DNA of 64,000 nt from SIG455 sp045589495 (GTDB lineage Bacteria; Bacillota; Clostridia; UMGS1810), in NCBI GenBank assembly GCA_045589495.1, contig JAZNPF010000004.1, forward strand, positions 97,467 to 161,466, read 5' to 3'. A program made the position numbers and the translations under genes. Shown here piece by piece: positions 44,304 through 52,848 of the stretch; position 1 is the first letter of the stretch, and each line of letters starts with the position of its first letter. The notes under the pieces were generated by a model. That model saw only the letters and a program-made list of their open reading frames with translations, ran no database searches and was not told the DNA's origin.

Positions 44304-44326
44304 ATGCGTGGCACAAAGCCACGCAT
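44304..44326 (-). terminator. Hairpin with T run on the - strand, no - strand gene nearby
   Basis: ATGCGTGGC pairs perfectly with GCCACGCAT across an ACAAA loop. On the - strand it is followed by TTTTTTAATTT, so it reads as a terminator for leftward transcription, yet no leftward gene ends here. It could be the end of a leftward transcript from the repeat region. Confidence 0.55.
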
Positions 44327-44445
44327 AAAAAACGTGACTTCGTTCACTATTACCACATAGTTCACTCAAAATCATGAATGACGAACAAAGCCTACGTTTT
44401 TTTCAAAACAAGACTGATTTTGAGTTATATTAAACTATGTGGTAA
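44327..44445. repeat. Two interleaved inverted repeats (pseudoknot-like order A-B-A'-B')
   Basis: Arm A (44327-44345) pairs with A' (44383-44403) over about 17 bp with two mismatches and one bulge. Arm B (44350-44374) pairs with B' (44415-44445) over 13 plus 10 perfect base pairs, starting TTACCACATAGTT on the left and ending AACTATGTGGTAA on the right. Because A' lies between B and B', the two helices overlap and exclude each other in a simple fold. A' ends with a seven-base T run. B/B' also has the form of a small transposable element with 13-bp terminal inverted repeats, but I see no clear target duplication. Confidence 0.7.
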
Positions 44446-44495
44446 ACTGATTATATCATCTCTCAAATGTTTTTGCAAGATATTTTTTGAGGTGT

Positions 44496-44556
44496 GGGGT
44501 TCTTAGGGGGAACCCCTGAGCGGTTTTAGGGGTCCGGGGGAATCCGAACCCCCGGG
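44496..44556. repeat. Two G/C-rich hairpins
   Basis: GGGGTTC/GAACCCC (44496-44516) and GTCCGGGGG with CCCCCGGGAC (44532-44558 region, loop AATCCGAA). The arms are very rich in G and C compared with the rest of the window. Neither is followed by a T run. Confidence 0.7.
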
Positions 44557-44563
44557 ACTTTTG

Positions 44564-44585
44564 GTACTTTTGGTCACAAAAGTAC
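44564..44585. repeat. 9-bp perfect inverted repeat
   Basis: GTACTTTTG pairs with CAAAAGTAC across GTCA. It is preceded by TTTTG and followed by an A+T-rich stretch. Confidence 0.7.
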
Positions 44586-44618
44586 ATCTAAAAATTTATT
44601 TTTAAAATAGAAGATTCT

Positions 44619-44641
44619 CCAAGGGGGGACTTCCCCCTTGG
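44619..44641. repeat. 9-bp perfect inverted repeat with G and C runs
   Basis: CCAAGGGGG pairs with CCCCCTTGG across GACTT. Confidence 0.72.
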
Positions 44642-44683
44642 CAACCTACGACTCGCTTTGCTCGCTTGCATAAGTTCCACCAA

Positions 44684-44700
44684 CCAAATCAAAGATTTGG
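44684..44700. repeat. 7-bp perfect inverted repeat
   Basis: CCAAATC pairs with GATTTGG across AAA, followed by GGTGTCACG. This is the last clear hairpin of the island. Confidence 0.6.
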
Positions 44701-44846
44701 GGTGTCACGTACCTTGTAGACTGATTACAGAATTGGACAAATTATATGTTTACCAATTCTTCCATAGGTCGACCTTTAAAACCATAAACCATAATGGCTT
44801 CGTATCATCAATATAAGGAGGAGTTATAAACACACTTATTTTTGTG

Positions 44847-44875
44847 TAGACAAAAATTCCCGATTGGTGTATAAT
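44847..44875 (+). promoter_or_regulatory. Promoter of pyrC
   Basis: TAGACA at 44847-44852 and TATAAT at 44870-44875, 17 bases apart, 38 bases before the pyrC start. It lies downstream of the repeat island. No PyrR-binding loop is recognisable in the short leader. Confidence 0.7.
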
Positions 44876-44912
44876 ACGTTTAAGAAGACAAACTCCCAAG
44901 GAGGTTTTATAT

Positions 44913-46214
44913 ATGAAAATGATTATAAAAGGCGGCAGAGTTATTGACGTTGCAAAAGGCATTGATGCAGTTGCGGATATACTGATAAAAGACGGTATAA
45001 TTTCTGCAATCGGCAAAGATATACGCGATGACAATGCTGAAATAATAAATGCTGATGGCAACATAGTCGTTCCTGGTTTGGTGGATATGCATTGTCATCT
45101 TCGTGAACCCGGTTTTGAACACAAAGAGGATATTGTAAGTGGTACAAAAAGTGCTGTTGCAGGAGGCTTTACATCGGTTGCGTGTATGCCAAACACAAAT
45201 CCGACTACTGACAATGCTGAAACTGTTGAATATATATTAAACCGTGCAAAAGAGGCTGATATGGCAAATGTTTTCCCTATCGGCTCTATCACAAAAGGTC
45301 TTGGCGGAGTTGAGCCTACTGATATTGCTGAACTTAAAAAAGCAGGTGCAGTTGCAATTTCTGATGACGGCAGACCGGTTGAGAATTCTGCAATAATGCT
45401 TGCTGCCATGAAAAAAGCGGAAGAGTTGGGCGTTATGGTAATATCGCATTGTGAAGATATTTCAATTGGTAAGGGAGATATGAACGAGGGTGCACTTGCC
45501 GAAAGCCTTGGATATGATGGAATTTCACCTGCGGCAGAGGAGGTTATGGTTTCGCGTGATGCCATACTTTCCGAACAGTACAAACTACCCATACACATTG
45601 CACACGTAAGCACGCGCAGGTCAGTTGATATTATACGCCGTGCAAAGAAAAAAGGCGCGCCCATCACTTGTGAAACGTGTCCGCACTATTTTTCATTAAC
45701 AGAAGATGCCGTAAAACTTTACGGAGCAAATGCAAAAATGAATCCGCCTCTGCGTGGTTCTGATGACGTTACAGCGATTATAGAAGGTCTTGCGGACGGA
45801 ACTATTGATGTTATTGCAACCGACCACGCACCGCACCATGCAGATGAAAAAAATGCAGGATTTTCAAAAGCACCTAATGGTATAGTGGGACTTGAAACTG
45901 CGTTTGCCTTGGGATACACATATCTTGTTCAAAAAGGGCATATCACATTAAATGAACTTATTGAAAAAATGAGTTATGCACCGAGCAGAATTTTAGGTAT
46001 AAACAGGGGAACGCTCTCGATAGACGCACCTGCTGATATCGCGATATTCGACATCAACAAAAGTTACAAAGTATCTGCGTCGGATTTCCTTTCAAAAAGC
46101 AAGAATACCCCGTTTGATGGATTTGAACTTACGGGTGCACTGCTTTATTCAATAGTAGGAGGTAAGGTTGCACTTCGTTGCGGTGAGGCATTGTGGAAGG
46201 CGTACTTTAATTAA
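44913..46214 (+). CDS. pyrC: Dihydroorotase (class I)
   Basis: Closes carbamoyl aspartate to dihydroorotate in pyrimidine synthesis. The 433-residue protein has the amidohydrolase zinc motif DMHCHLREPG (about residues 58-67), VSGTKSAVAGGFT, the second His in ISHCEDI, AHVSTRRSV and the catalytic Asp in VIATDHAPHH. AAGGAGGTTTTA precedes the ATG. The carboxylated lysine typical of some dihydroorotases is not the usual class I feature. No other pyrimidine genes are in the window, so pyrC stands apart from them, and an FHA gene follows 15 bases later. Confidence 0.96.
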   Translation: MKMIIKGGRVIDVAKGIDAVADILIKDGIISAIGKDIRDDNAEIINADGNIVVPGLVDMHCHLREPGFEHKEDIVSGTKSAVAGGFTSVACMPNTNPTTDNAETVEYILNRAKEADMANVFPIGSITKGLGGVEPTDIAELKKAGAVAISDDGRPVENSAIMLAAMKKAEELGVMVISHCEDISIGKGDMNEGALAESLGYDGISPAAEEVMVSRDAILSEQYKLPIHIAHVSTRRSVDIIRRAKKKGAPITCETCPHYFSLTEDAVKLYGANAKMNPPLRGSDDVTAIIEGLADGTIDVIATDHAPHHADEKNAGFSKAPNGIVGLETAFALGYTYLVQKGHITLNELIEKMSYAPSRILGINRGTLSIDAPADIAIFDINKSYKVSASDFLSKSKNTPFDGFELTGALLYSIVGGKVALRCGEALWKAYFN

Positions 46215-46229
46215 AAGGTGGTTAGTTAA

Positions 46230-46691
46230 ATGTATCAGATAATTGCAGATATATTTAAATACGGCTTTGTTATAGTGGTATATATGTTTATATACAGTGT
46301 TATTAAACTTATATATCTTGACATTACAGATACACGCAGAATAGAAAATTCTTTAGACGGTGCGATTGCGTATCTTAAAACGATTACTCTGTCAAAAGAC
46401 CTTGATTTCAAGGTTTTTGACAGTTACGGAATAAAAGAAAACACCATTATCGGCAGAAACAAAAAATGCGACATTTATATCAAAGATCCGTTTATGTCTA
46501 AAGAAAATACGCTTATATACATTCAGGACGGAAAGTTTTATATTAAAGATTTAGGCAGCACAAACGGCACATTCGTAAACGGAAAGCAACTCCTTGAAAA
46601 ACCTGCAAAACTCAAAGACAGCGACAAAGTAACGATTGGAAATATTGATTTTTTGTTTGTTGATCCGTTTGCTCTGGAGGGTAAGTTATGA
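46230..46691 (+). CDS. Membrane-anchored FHA-domain protein
   Basis: A 153-residue protein with one N-terminal span (about residues 8-31) and a cytoplasmic forkhead-associated domain (about residues 70-145). The phosphopeptide-binding residues are visible in IIGRNKKCDIYI, the Ser of MSKEN, and LGSTNGTFVNGK. FHA domains bind phosphothreonine. It overlaps the next gene, an FtsW/RodA protein, by 4 bases, as in mycobacterial fhaB-rodA clusters, suggesting that a Ser/Thr kinase signal controls wall synthesis; no kinase gene is in this window. Confidence 0.88.
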   Translation: MYQIIADIFKYGFVIVVYMFIYSVIKLIYLDITDTRRIENSLDGAIAYLKTITLSKDLDFKVFDSYGIKENTIIGRNKKCDIYIKDPFMSKENTLIYIQDGKFYIKDLGSTNGTFVNGKQLLEKPAKLKDSDKVTIGNIDFLFVDPFALEGKL

Positions 46692-47923
46692 GTAAAATCA
46701 GACTCCGCCCAATAATATATCTGCTTTTGCTTAACCTGATGGGATTCGCCCTTTTGTTTTTGTATAAGACCCCGCACGATGTAAACATTATATATGCAGG
46801 GCTGATGATATTGACCGTCAATATCGGTGTATACTGCCTGATGTATTTTCTTGATATGGGCGACGTGTATATGTTCTTGATGGTATCAATCCTTGTCAGT
46901 ATCGGGGCGATTATGCTGATACGTATAGATACTGAATTCGGATTTAATCAGGTTTTCTGGTTCTGTATAGGTATTATAGTGTTTCTGGCATCATACCTTA
47001 CGTTCAGGTTGTTTAAATATTGGGACAAACTGCTTATATTTTATATATCCGTTTCATTTGCTCTGTTTATTCTTACACTGGTATTCGGAGAATCACGTGG
47101 CGGTTCACGGAACTGGATCAGTCTTGGCGGAAGAACCGTTCAGCCGGCAGAGTTTATAAAAATTTCTTATATATTTGCATTGGCGTGTTTTTTTACTATG
47201 GATAAAGATAAATGGAAAATCTTATCCGGCGAGGTGTGGGGAATACCTAAAAAAGACATTGCAATGAATATCTTTGTATATATCTGTCTTGGCTTTTTAC
47301 TGCTTCAGAAAGAATGGGGAACTGCCGTTGTCTTTTTCCTGACTTTTTATACGATGATGTTTTTATATGATACATCCAAAAGGCTTATGCTGATTAACCT
47401 TGCTTTTGCTATTGCCGGTGCGGTGGGCGGTTATTTTCTTACAAGCCATATCCGTTCCAGAGTTGTAACATGGATTGATCCGTGGACAGATGCAAGCAAC
47501 AAAGGTTTCCAGATAACGCAGTCACTTTTTGCAATCACTTCGGGCGGATATTTTGGTTCGGGGCTCGGTAACGGAACTCCGCATCTTATTCCGGAGGTAC
47601 ATTCTGACTTTATTTTTTCTGCAATATGCGAGGAAATGGGTATTTTTACAGGGATCGCAATCATTATGATATATTTTATATATTCATATCGTGGTTTTAA
47701 AATCGGCTTAAAAGTAAACAACAACTTTTTAAAAGCACTCACATTCGGACTTGTTATAAGTTTTGCATTCCAGACATTTATAATTGTTGGCGGTGTTATA
47801 AAACTTATTCCGCTTACCGGTATAACGATGCCGTTTGTAAGTTACGGCGGAAGTTCTATGGTTTCGTGCTGTATTATGACCGGTATTTTAACAGCTGTTT
47901 CATATTTAGAGAGAAAAAGGTAA
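46688..47923 (+). CDS. FtsW/RodA/SpoVE family peptidoglycan glycosyltransferase
   Basis: A 411-residue membrane protein with about ten spans. SEDS signatures include GESRGGSRNWISLGGRTVQPAEFIKI (near residues 136-161), KEWGTAVVFF, SHIRSRVVTW and the catalytic-type Glu region VHSDFIFSAICEEMG and PLTGITMPFVSYGGSSM near the end. SEDS proteins polymerise lipid II together with a class B PBP. The PBP gene that usually follows is absent; a terminator lies at the stop codon. Without it the FtsW/RodA/SpoVE assignment stays open. Confidence 0.92.
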   Translation: MSKIRLRPIIYLLLLNLMGFALLFLYKTPHDVNIIYAGLMILTVNIGVYCLMYFLDMGDVYMFLMVSILVSIGAIMLIRIDTEFGFNQVFWFCIGIIVFLASYLTFRLFKYWDKLLIFYISVSFALFILTLVFGESRGGSRNWISLGGRTVQPAEFIKISYIFALACFFTMDKDKWKILSGEVWGIPKKDIAMNIFVYICLGFLLLQKEWGTAVVFFLTFYTMMFLYDTSKRLMLINLAFAIAGAVGGYFLTSHIRSRVVTWIDPWTDASNKGFQITQSLFAITSGGYFGSGLGNGTPHLIPEVHSDFIFSAICEEMGIFTGIAIIMIYFIYSYRGFKIGLKVNNNFLKALTFGLVISFAFQTFIIVGGVIKLIPLTGITMPFVSYGGSSMVSCCIMTGILTAVSYLERKR

Positions 47924-47950
47924 AGGCTTTAAAAGTCTTTACCTTTTTTT
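47915..47950 (+). terminator. Terminator after the FtsW/RodA gene
   Basis: AAAGGTAAAGGCTTT pairs with AAAGTCTTTACCTTT (one G-T pair) and is followed by a T run; the stop codon of the SEDS gene lies inside the left arm. Confidence 0.9.
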
Positions 47951-47961
47951 ATGCAAAAGCC

Positions 47962-47990
47962 TTGCATAAAAGCAGTTTTTTGTGTATAAT
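47962..47990 (+). promoter_or_regulatory. Promoter of nadK-argR-recN
   Basis: TTGCAT at 47962-47967 and TATAAT at 47985-47990, 17 bases apart, 48 bases before the nadK start codon. Confidence 0.78.
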
Positions 47991-48038
47991 GAAAAATGAA
48001 TTATTGTGGGTAATTGTACCCGAAAAGGAGGGCCGTCC

Positions 48039-48854
48039 GTGAAGGTAGGTATATACACCAATCAACGCAAAGATAAAGACCTTGAGGTTACGAATCGTGT
48101 AGTACGGTTTTTAAAAGATAAGTGCACTGTTGCTTTGATGAGTGACTTTGAATCGTTTGAGGATATGTGCAAAAATGTTGACTCGTTGATAGTCCTTGGC
48201 GGTGACGGTACACTCTTGCGTGTTGCAAGAATAGTAAGCGGATTTGATTTGCCCATACTCGGCATAAATCTTGGTACGGTAGGGTTTATGGCAGAAGTTG
48301 AAAAAGATAAAATAGAAGATTGTCTTACCAGATTTTTGTCTGGTGATTACACCGTTGAGCAGAGATTTATGATAAATGCATCAGTTGTACGCAACGGAGA
48401 AACAGTTGCTTCGTACGATGCACTTAATGATGTGGTTGTTGCAGCATCATCTTTTAAAAAAGTTGTGTCAATGGATTTGTACGTAAACGGTGACTATATA
48501 ACATCTTACGATGCGGACGGAGTAATTGCGGCAACGCCTACAGGTTCAACTGCGTATTCCTTGTCTGCCGGAGGACCGATAACGGACAGCATTATGGAAC
48601 TTATGCTAATAACGCCCATTTGTCCGCACACAATGTCTTCAAGACCGCTTATACTCCCCCCGGACAAAAGCATTACGGTTGAAATCGTAAAAGACCGTGA
48701 GCACGCAGCACAGATAACTGCCGACGGACGTGAAGGTGAAAAACTTTACATAGGTGATAAAGTTGTAATTACGGCATCAAATCGTAAAACAAAACTTATC
48801 CGCCTAAACGGAATGAATTTTTATGAAACACTCCGAAAGAAAATGAGTAATTAG
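48039..48854 (+). CDS. nadK: NAD kinase
   Basis: Phosphorylates NAD+ to NADP+. The 271-residue protein has the GGDGTLL motif at about residues 53-59, NLGTVGFMAEVEKD and the GSTAYSLSAGGPI motif. The GTG at 48039 is used because AAAAGGAGGG (48022-48032) precedes it by seven bases; an upstream in-frame GTG at 48006 has no such site. It is followed by argR and recN, the same order as the Bacillus nadF-ahrC-recN region (minus yqxC). Confidence 0.95.
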   Translation: MKVGIYTNQRKDKDLEVTNRVVRFLKDKCTVALMSDFESFEDMCKNVDSLIVLGGDGTLLRVARIVSGFDLPILGINLGTVGFMAEVEKDKIEDCLTRFLSGDYTVEQRFMINASVVRNGETVASYDALNDVVVAASSFKKVVSMDLYVNGDYITSYDADGVIAATPTGSTAYSLSAGGPITDSIMELMLITPICPHTMSSRPLILPPDKSITVEIVKDREHAAQITADGREGEKLYIGDKVVITASNRKTKLIRLNGMNFYETLRKKMSN

Positions 48855-48867
48855 GAGAATAAAATAT

Positions 48868-49320
48868 ATGTCTAAACTTGAAAGACACGAGAGAATTTTA
48901 AATCTTATTGCACATAACGATATATCTACACAAACAGAACTTACGGACAGGCTTGTTGCGGCAGGATATAATGTGACTCAGGCAACCGTTTCGCGTGATT
49001 TACAGGAGTTGCGTATAGTTAAAACTGTAAGTGACAGAGGTGTTTACAGATACGAAGCACCTAAAGAAGACGCAAAAAGTGCTGATGACCGTCACGAAGC
49101 GGTGCTCCGTCAATGTTTGTTAAGTGTTGATTGTGCAATGAATATAGTTGTTCTAAAAACACTTACTGGGGCTGCTCAGGCGGCTGCGTATGCGCTTGAT
49201 ATGTATGTTATGGAAGAAGTTCTCGGAACTATCGCCGGTGACGATACAATTATGATGGTTGCAAGAACAGAGGCGAGTGCAAAAACAATTTGTTTGGATT
49301 TAAAACATTTTCTTGTTTAA
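48868..49320 (+). CDS. argR: Arginine repressor ArgR/AhrC
   Basis: A 150-residue regulator. The N-terminal winged helix has the conserved VTQATVSRDLQELRIVK (about residues 36-52) and the C-terminal hexamerisation and arginine-binding domain has GTIAGDDTIMMVAR near residues 125-138. It binds arginine and represses arginine synthesis genes or activates their breakdown; none of those are in the window. It is 13 bases after nadK and 24 bases before recN. Confidence 0.95.
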   Translation: MSKLERHERILNLIAHNDISTQTELTDRLVAAGYNVTQATVSRDLQELRIVKTVSDRGVYRYEAPKEDAKSADDRHEAVLRQCLLSVDCAMNIVVLKTLTGAAQAAAYALDMYVMEEVLGTIAGDDTIMMVARTEASAKTICLDLKHFLV

Positions 49321-49344
49321 TTAAAATTTAGGAGGTGACCGGAT

Positions 49345-51021
49345 TTGCTGAACAGATTATTTATCAAAAATATTGCCGTTATTGAAAATGCAGAAATAGA
49401 ATTTGAAAACGGCTTCAATATCTTAACCGGCGAAACCGGTGCCGGAAAGTCTATCATAATAGATTCTGTTAATATTTTAAAAGGTGAACGCGCAAGCAAG
49501 GAACTTATACGTTCAGGTGAACAAAAGGCAAGAGTTGACGGTGTGTTTACGGTTGATGCTGACACACAAAGTCTTTTGAGTGACGAGTTCGGAATAGAGG
49601 CAGATGACGGACAGATACTTATTTCGCGTGAAATAACGGCAGACGGCAAAAATAATATACGTATAAACGGTATGCCCGCAATAGGTGCTGTGTTAAAAGA
49701 AGTCGGCACGCATCTTGTAACTATTCATGGTCAGCACGACAATACATCGCTTCTTGCAAAAAAAACGCATCTGAAACTTCTAGACAGTGCTGCCGGAAGC
49801 GAACTTTTTGAAACGCTTGAAAAATACAAAGACGCATACAATAAAACACGTGAAAAAATTGCTGAACTTGAATCTATAGAAACAGATGAACAGGAAAAGA
49901 CACGACGTCTTGATATGCTTAATTTCCAGATTGATGAGATAGAAGCCGCTGCGTTGCAGATTGGTGAAGATGATGAACTGTTTGAAAAGAAGGCGTTTCT
50001 TGAAAATGCGGGTAAAATTGCGGAGAACACACAAAGTGCATACGGACTTCTCTACGATGGTAATGAAACTGGAAAATCTGCTAATGATATGTTGTGGGAC
50101 GGAATAAACACTCTCGGCGATGTAGCAGATTATGACGCCGAACTTAAGAAAATACACGATGACCTTACAAATCTTGGGTATGAGATTTCAGATAAGGTGC
50201 GGTCTTTGCGAAAATATATAGACACACTCACGTTTGAGCCTTATGAACTTGAGCAGGTAGAGGACAGGCTTGATTTAATCTATAATCTTAAAAGAAAATA
50301 TGGTTCAACTATTGAACTGGTACTTAAATATTTGCAAGATGCCAAAGAAGAGGCTGATAACATAGTACGTTCCGATGAACGTGCAGAGGAACTCAAATCA
50401 GAAATATCGCGTCTTGAAGAAGAACGCAATTATCTGGCTGAAAAACTTACAGATATACGAACAAAAGCAGGAAAGACACTTTCAAAACAGATAGAGGAGC
50501 AACTTGCCGATCTTAATATGGCAAAAGTGCGGTTCAGTGTAAATATACTGGAAAATGATTACGGTACAAACGGAAAAGACGATGTTGAATTTTTAATCTG
50601 TACAAACGTAGGCGAAGATTTCAAACCGCTTACCAAAATTGCATGGGGCGGGGAACTTTCGAGAATTATGCTTGCTGTCAAAAACGTTCTTACTATGGGT
50701 GAGAGTGCAAAAACATTGGTTTTTGACGAGATTGATGCAGGTGTAAGTGGAAGTGCGGCACAAAAGATAGGCGAAAAACTGCGAACGATATCTTCTTCTA
50801 ATCAGGTTATATGTATAACGCATCTTCCGCAGATTGCGGCACTGGCAAAAACGCATTATCTTATAGAGAAAAATGTAGAGGAAGGACGCACTCTCACAAC
50901 CGTTAAACGTTTAGAGGGCGAAGACAGAGTTTTGGAACTTGCGCGCACATTGGGCGGTGCGGAAGTTACGGAAATAACAAAAGCAAACGCACGCGAACTT
51001 TTAAAGCAGTCGGATAATTGA
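49345..51021 (+). CDS. recN: DNA repair protein RecN
   Basis: An SMC-like ATPase that acts early in double-strand break repair. The 558-residue protein starts at a TTG after AGGAGGTGACC. It has Walker A GETGAGKSI (about residues 29-37), two coiled-coil arms with a central region (about 150-400), the signature in AWGGELSRIMLA and Walker B LVFDEIDAGVSG near residue 455. The order argR-recN is conserved in Bacillus and Clostridia. Confidence 0.96.
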   Translation: MLNRLFIKNIAVIENAEIEFENGFNILTGETGAGKSIIIDSVNILKGERASKELIRSGEQKARVDGVFTVDADTQSLLSDEFGIEADDGQILISREITADGKNNIRINGMPAIGAVLKEVGTHLVTIHGQHDNTSLLAKKTHLKLLDSAAGSELFETLEKYKDAYNKTREKIAELESIETDEQEKTRRLDMLNFQIDEIEAAALQIGEDDELFEKKAFLENAGKIAENTQSAYGLLYDGNETGKSANDMLWDGINTLGDVADYDAELKKIHDDLTNLGYEISDKVRSLRKYIDTLTFEPYELEQVEDRLDLIYNLKRKYGSTIELVLKYLQDAKEEADNIVRSDERAEELKSEISRLEEERNYLAEKLTDIRTKAGKTLSKQIEEQLADLNMAKVRFSVNILENDYGTNGKDDVEFLICTNVGEDFKPLTKIAWGGELSRIMLAVKNVLTMGESAKTLVFDEIDAGVSGSAAQKIGEKLRTISSSNQVICITHLPQIAALAKTHYLIEKNVEEGRTLTTVKRLEGEDRVLELARTLGGAEVTEITKANARELLKQSDN

Positions 51022-51047
51022 AAATACAATAGGAGGATAAGTTAAAT

Positions 51048-51539
51048 ATGAATAGAAAAGACAAGCATAATTACTACCTTGATATTGCAGAAACCGTTGC
51101 AGAAAGGGGAACGTGTTTAAGACGTAATTACGGTTCCATCATTGTAAATAATGACGAGATTGTATCTACCGGATACACTGGTGCACCCCGTGCAAGAAAG
51201 AATTGCATTGACATTGGAGAGTGCATAAGAGTTAAGTTGAATATTGCACGTGGAGAACGGTATGAACTTTGCAGAAGCGTTCATTCTGAAGCAAATGCTA
51301 TAATTTCCGCTTCCAGAAAAGAGATGCTTGGCGGAACATTATATCTTGTTGGAAAAGACAAAAGCACAGGCGAACTTGTTCAGGATGCATCTTCATGCGC
51401 TATGTGCAAAAGACTTATAATTAACGCAGGTATTTCAAAAGTTATAGTACGTAACACAAAAACAACGTTTACAATTATAGATGTCCGTGAAGACTGGATT
51501 GAAAAAGACGAATCTTTAGACGGACAAATGGGTTATTGA
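51048..51539 (+). CDS. Deoxycytidylate (dCMP) deaminase
   Basis: Deaminates dCMP to dUMP for thymidylate synthesis. The 163-residue protein has the zinc motif HSEANAI (about residues 80-86) and the cysteine pair in SSCAMCKRLI. It lacks the added ComEB-type N-terminus and matches the dCMP/cytidine deaminase family in length. AGGAGGATAAG precedes the ATG. It lies between recN and hisS, and its stop is directly followed by the hisS leader. Confidence 0.93.
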   Translation: MNRKDKHNYYLDIAETVAERGTCLRRNYGSIIVNNDEIVSTGYTGAPRARKNCIDIGECIRVKLNIARGERYELCRSVHSEANAIISASRKEMLGGTLYLVGKDKSTGELVQDASSCAMCKRLIINAGISKVIVRNTKTTFTIIDVREDWIEKDESLDGQMGY

Positions 51540-51557
51540 TTGAAAGGATATGAAAAA

Positions 51558-52814
51558 ATGATAACAAAAGCACCTAAAGGAACAGCCGACGTATTGCCAT
51601 CTCAAGCATATAAATGGCAGTACATTGAAAATGAAATAAGAAAAATTTGTAACGAATTCTGCATCAAAGAAATCCGTACACCTGTTTTTGAACATACGGA
51701 ACTATTTGAGCGTGGTGTTGGTGAAACTACAGACGTTGTAGGAAAAGAGATGTATACCTTTAATGATAAAGGCGACCGCAGTATAACTCTGCGTCCCGAA
51801 GGTACTGCGTCTGCCGCAAGAGCGTATATAGAACACGGACTTTTTAACGAACCACAACCGGTGAAAGTTTTCTATCAGATTAAATGTTACCGTTACGAAA
51901 AACCTCAGGCAGGACGTTACAGAGAGTTTGCACAGTTCGGCGTTGAAGTTTACGGCTCAGGTGAGCCAAGTGCAGATGCAGAAATTATGGCGTTGCCGAT
52001 GCTTTTATATAAAAGACTGGGCTTGACCAATCTGCGTTTGAGCATAAACAGTATCGGTTGTCCCGAATGCAGAAAAGAGTACAATAAAAAACTGAAAGAA
52101 TATTTAAGTGCTCATTATGATGAACTTTGCGATACGTGTAAAGAGCGTTTTGAGAAAAACCCCATGCGCATAATTGACTGCAAATCACCCGTGTGCGGTG
52201 AAATTGTAAAAGGTGCTCCTAAACTTATCGACTGCATCTGTGACGGATGTGCAGAGCATTTTGAAAAGGTAAAAGGTTACCTGACTGCTATGGGTATTGA
52301 CTATGTTATTGACCCGTATATAGTAAGAGGATTGGACTACTATACAAAAACTGTTTTTGAAATAATTGCAGACAATAAAAATTCAAACAGTGTTATATGC
52401 GGCGGCGGAAGATACGACGGATTGATTGAAGAACTCGGCGGAAACCCGATGCCTGCGTGCGGATTTGCACTTGGTATGGAACGTTTGATTCTAACAATGG
52501 AAGAGCAGGGCATAGAAATTCCTGCACCGCACGGTGTGGATATATATATCGGCAATATAGGTGATGCCAGCGGAATGTATGCACAGAAACTGGTCATGGA
52601 ACTTCGTGAAGAAGGCATAGTTGCCGAAAAAGACCATCTTGGTAAAAGCGTTAAAGCACAAATGAAATATGCAAATAAAATAAATGCGAAATTCAGTATG
52701 ATTATAGGCGATGACGAGATTTCAAACAGCAAAGCACGGCTTAAAAATATGCAAGACGGTATAGAATGTGAATGTGCATTAAATGCCAGTGATATAGCAA
52801 AACTATTAAAGTAA
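51558..52814 (+). CDS. hisS: Histidine--tRNA ligase
   Basis: Class II synthetase of 418 residues: motif 1 near the start, motif 2 (FYQIKCYRYEKPQAGRYREF), the His-specific GGRYDGL motif and GFALGMERL of motif 3, plus an anticodon-binding domain at the end. The ATG at 51558 (MITKAPKGTADVLPS) after GAAAGGATATG is used in preference to the TTG at 51540, which is too close to the previous stop and lacks family similarity. aspS follows 34 bases later, a conserved pair. No T-box leader is visible. Confidence 0.97.
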   Translation: MITKAPKGTADVLPSQAYKWQYIENEIRKICNEFCIKEIRTPVFEHTELFERGVGETTDVVGKEMYTFNDKGDRSITLRPEGTASAARAYIEHGLFNEPQPVKVFYQIKCYRYEKPQAGRYREFAQFGVEVYGSGEPSADAEIMALPMLLYKRLGLTNLRLSINSIGCPECRKEYNKKLKEYLSAHYDELCDTCKERFEKNPMRIIDCKSPVCGEIVKGAPKLIDCICDGCAEHFEKVKGYLTAMGIDYVIDPYIVRGLDYYTKTVFEIIADNKNSNSVICGGGRYDGLIEELGGNPMPACGFALGMERLILTMEEQGIEIPAPHGVDIYIGNIGDASGMYAQKLVMELREEGIVAEKDHLGKSVKAQMKYANKINAKFSMIIGDDEISNSKARLKNMQDGIECECALNASDIAKLLK

Positions 52815-52848
52815 TTCAGATTTTTCCCAGAAAGGAAGTTTTATATAA

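Larger units (their letters stand above)
44215..44846. other. Gene-free region of about 630 bases rich in inverted repeats
   Basis: Between the rpsB-tsf terminator and the pyrC promoter there is no reading frame of gene size on either strand. Instead there are at least seven inverted repeats, listed separately, in a row from 44304 to 44700, with local G/C runs (GGGGG, CCCCC) that are unlike the A+T-rich gaps elsewhere in the window. The last part (44701-44846) has nothing I can identify. It looks like an array of small non-autonomous repeat elements or the remains of one, or the DNA of structured RNAs. Confidence 0.8.

Noticed and set aside
44350..44445. Complete insertion sequence in the repeat island
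   Set aside because: There are inverted repeats but no transposase frame and no clear target duplication; called only as repeats.
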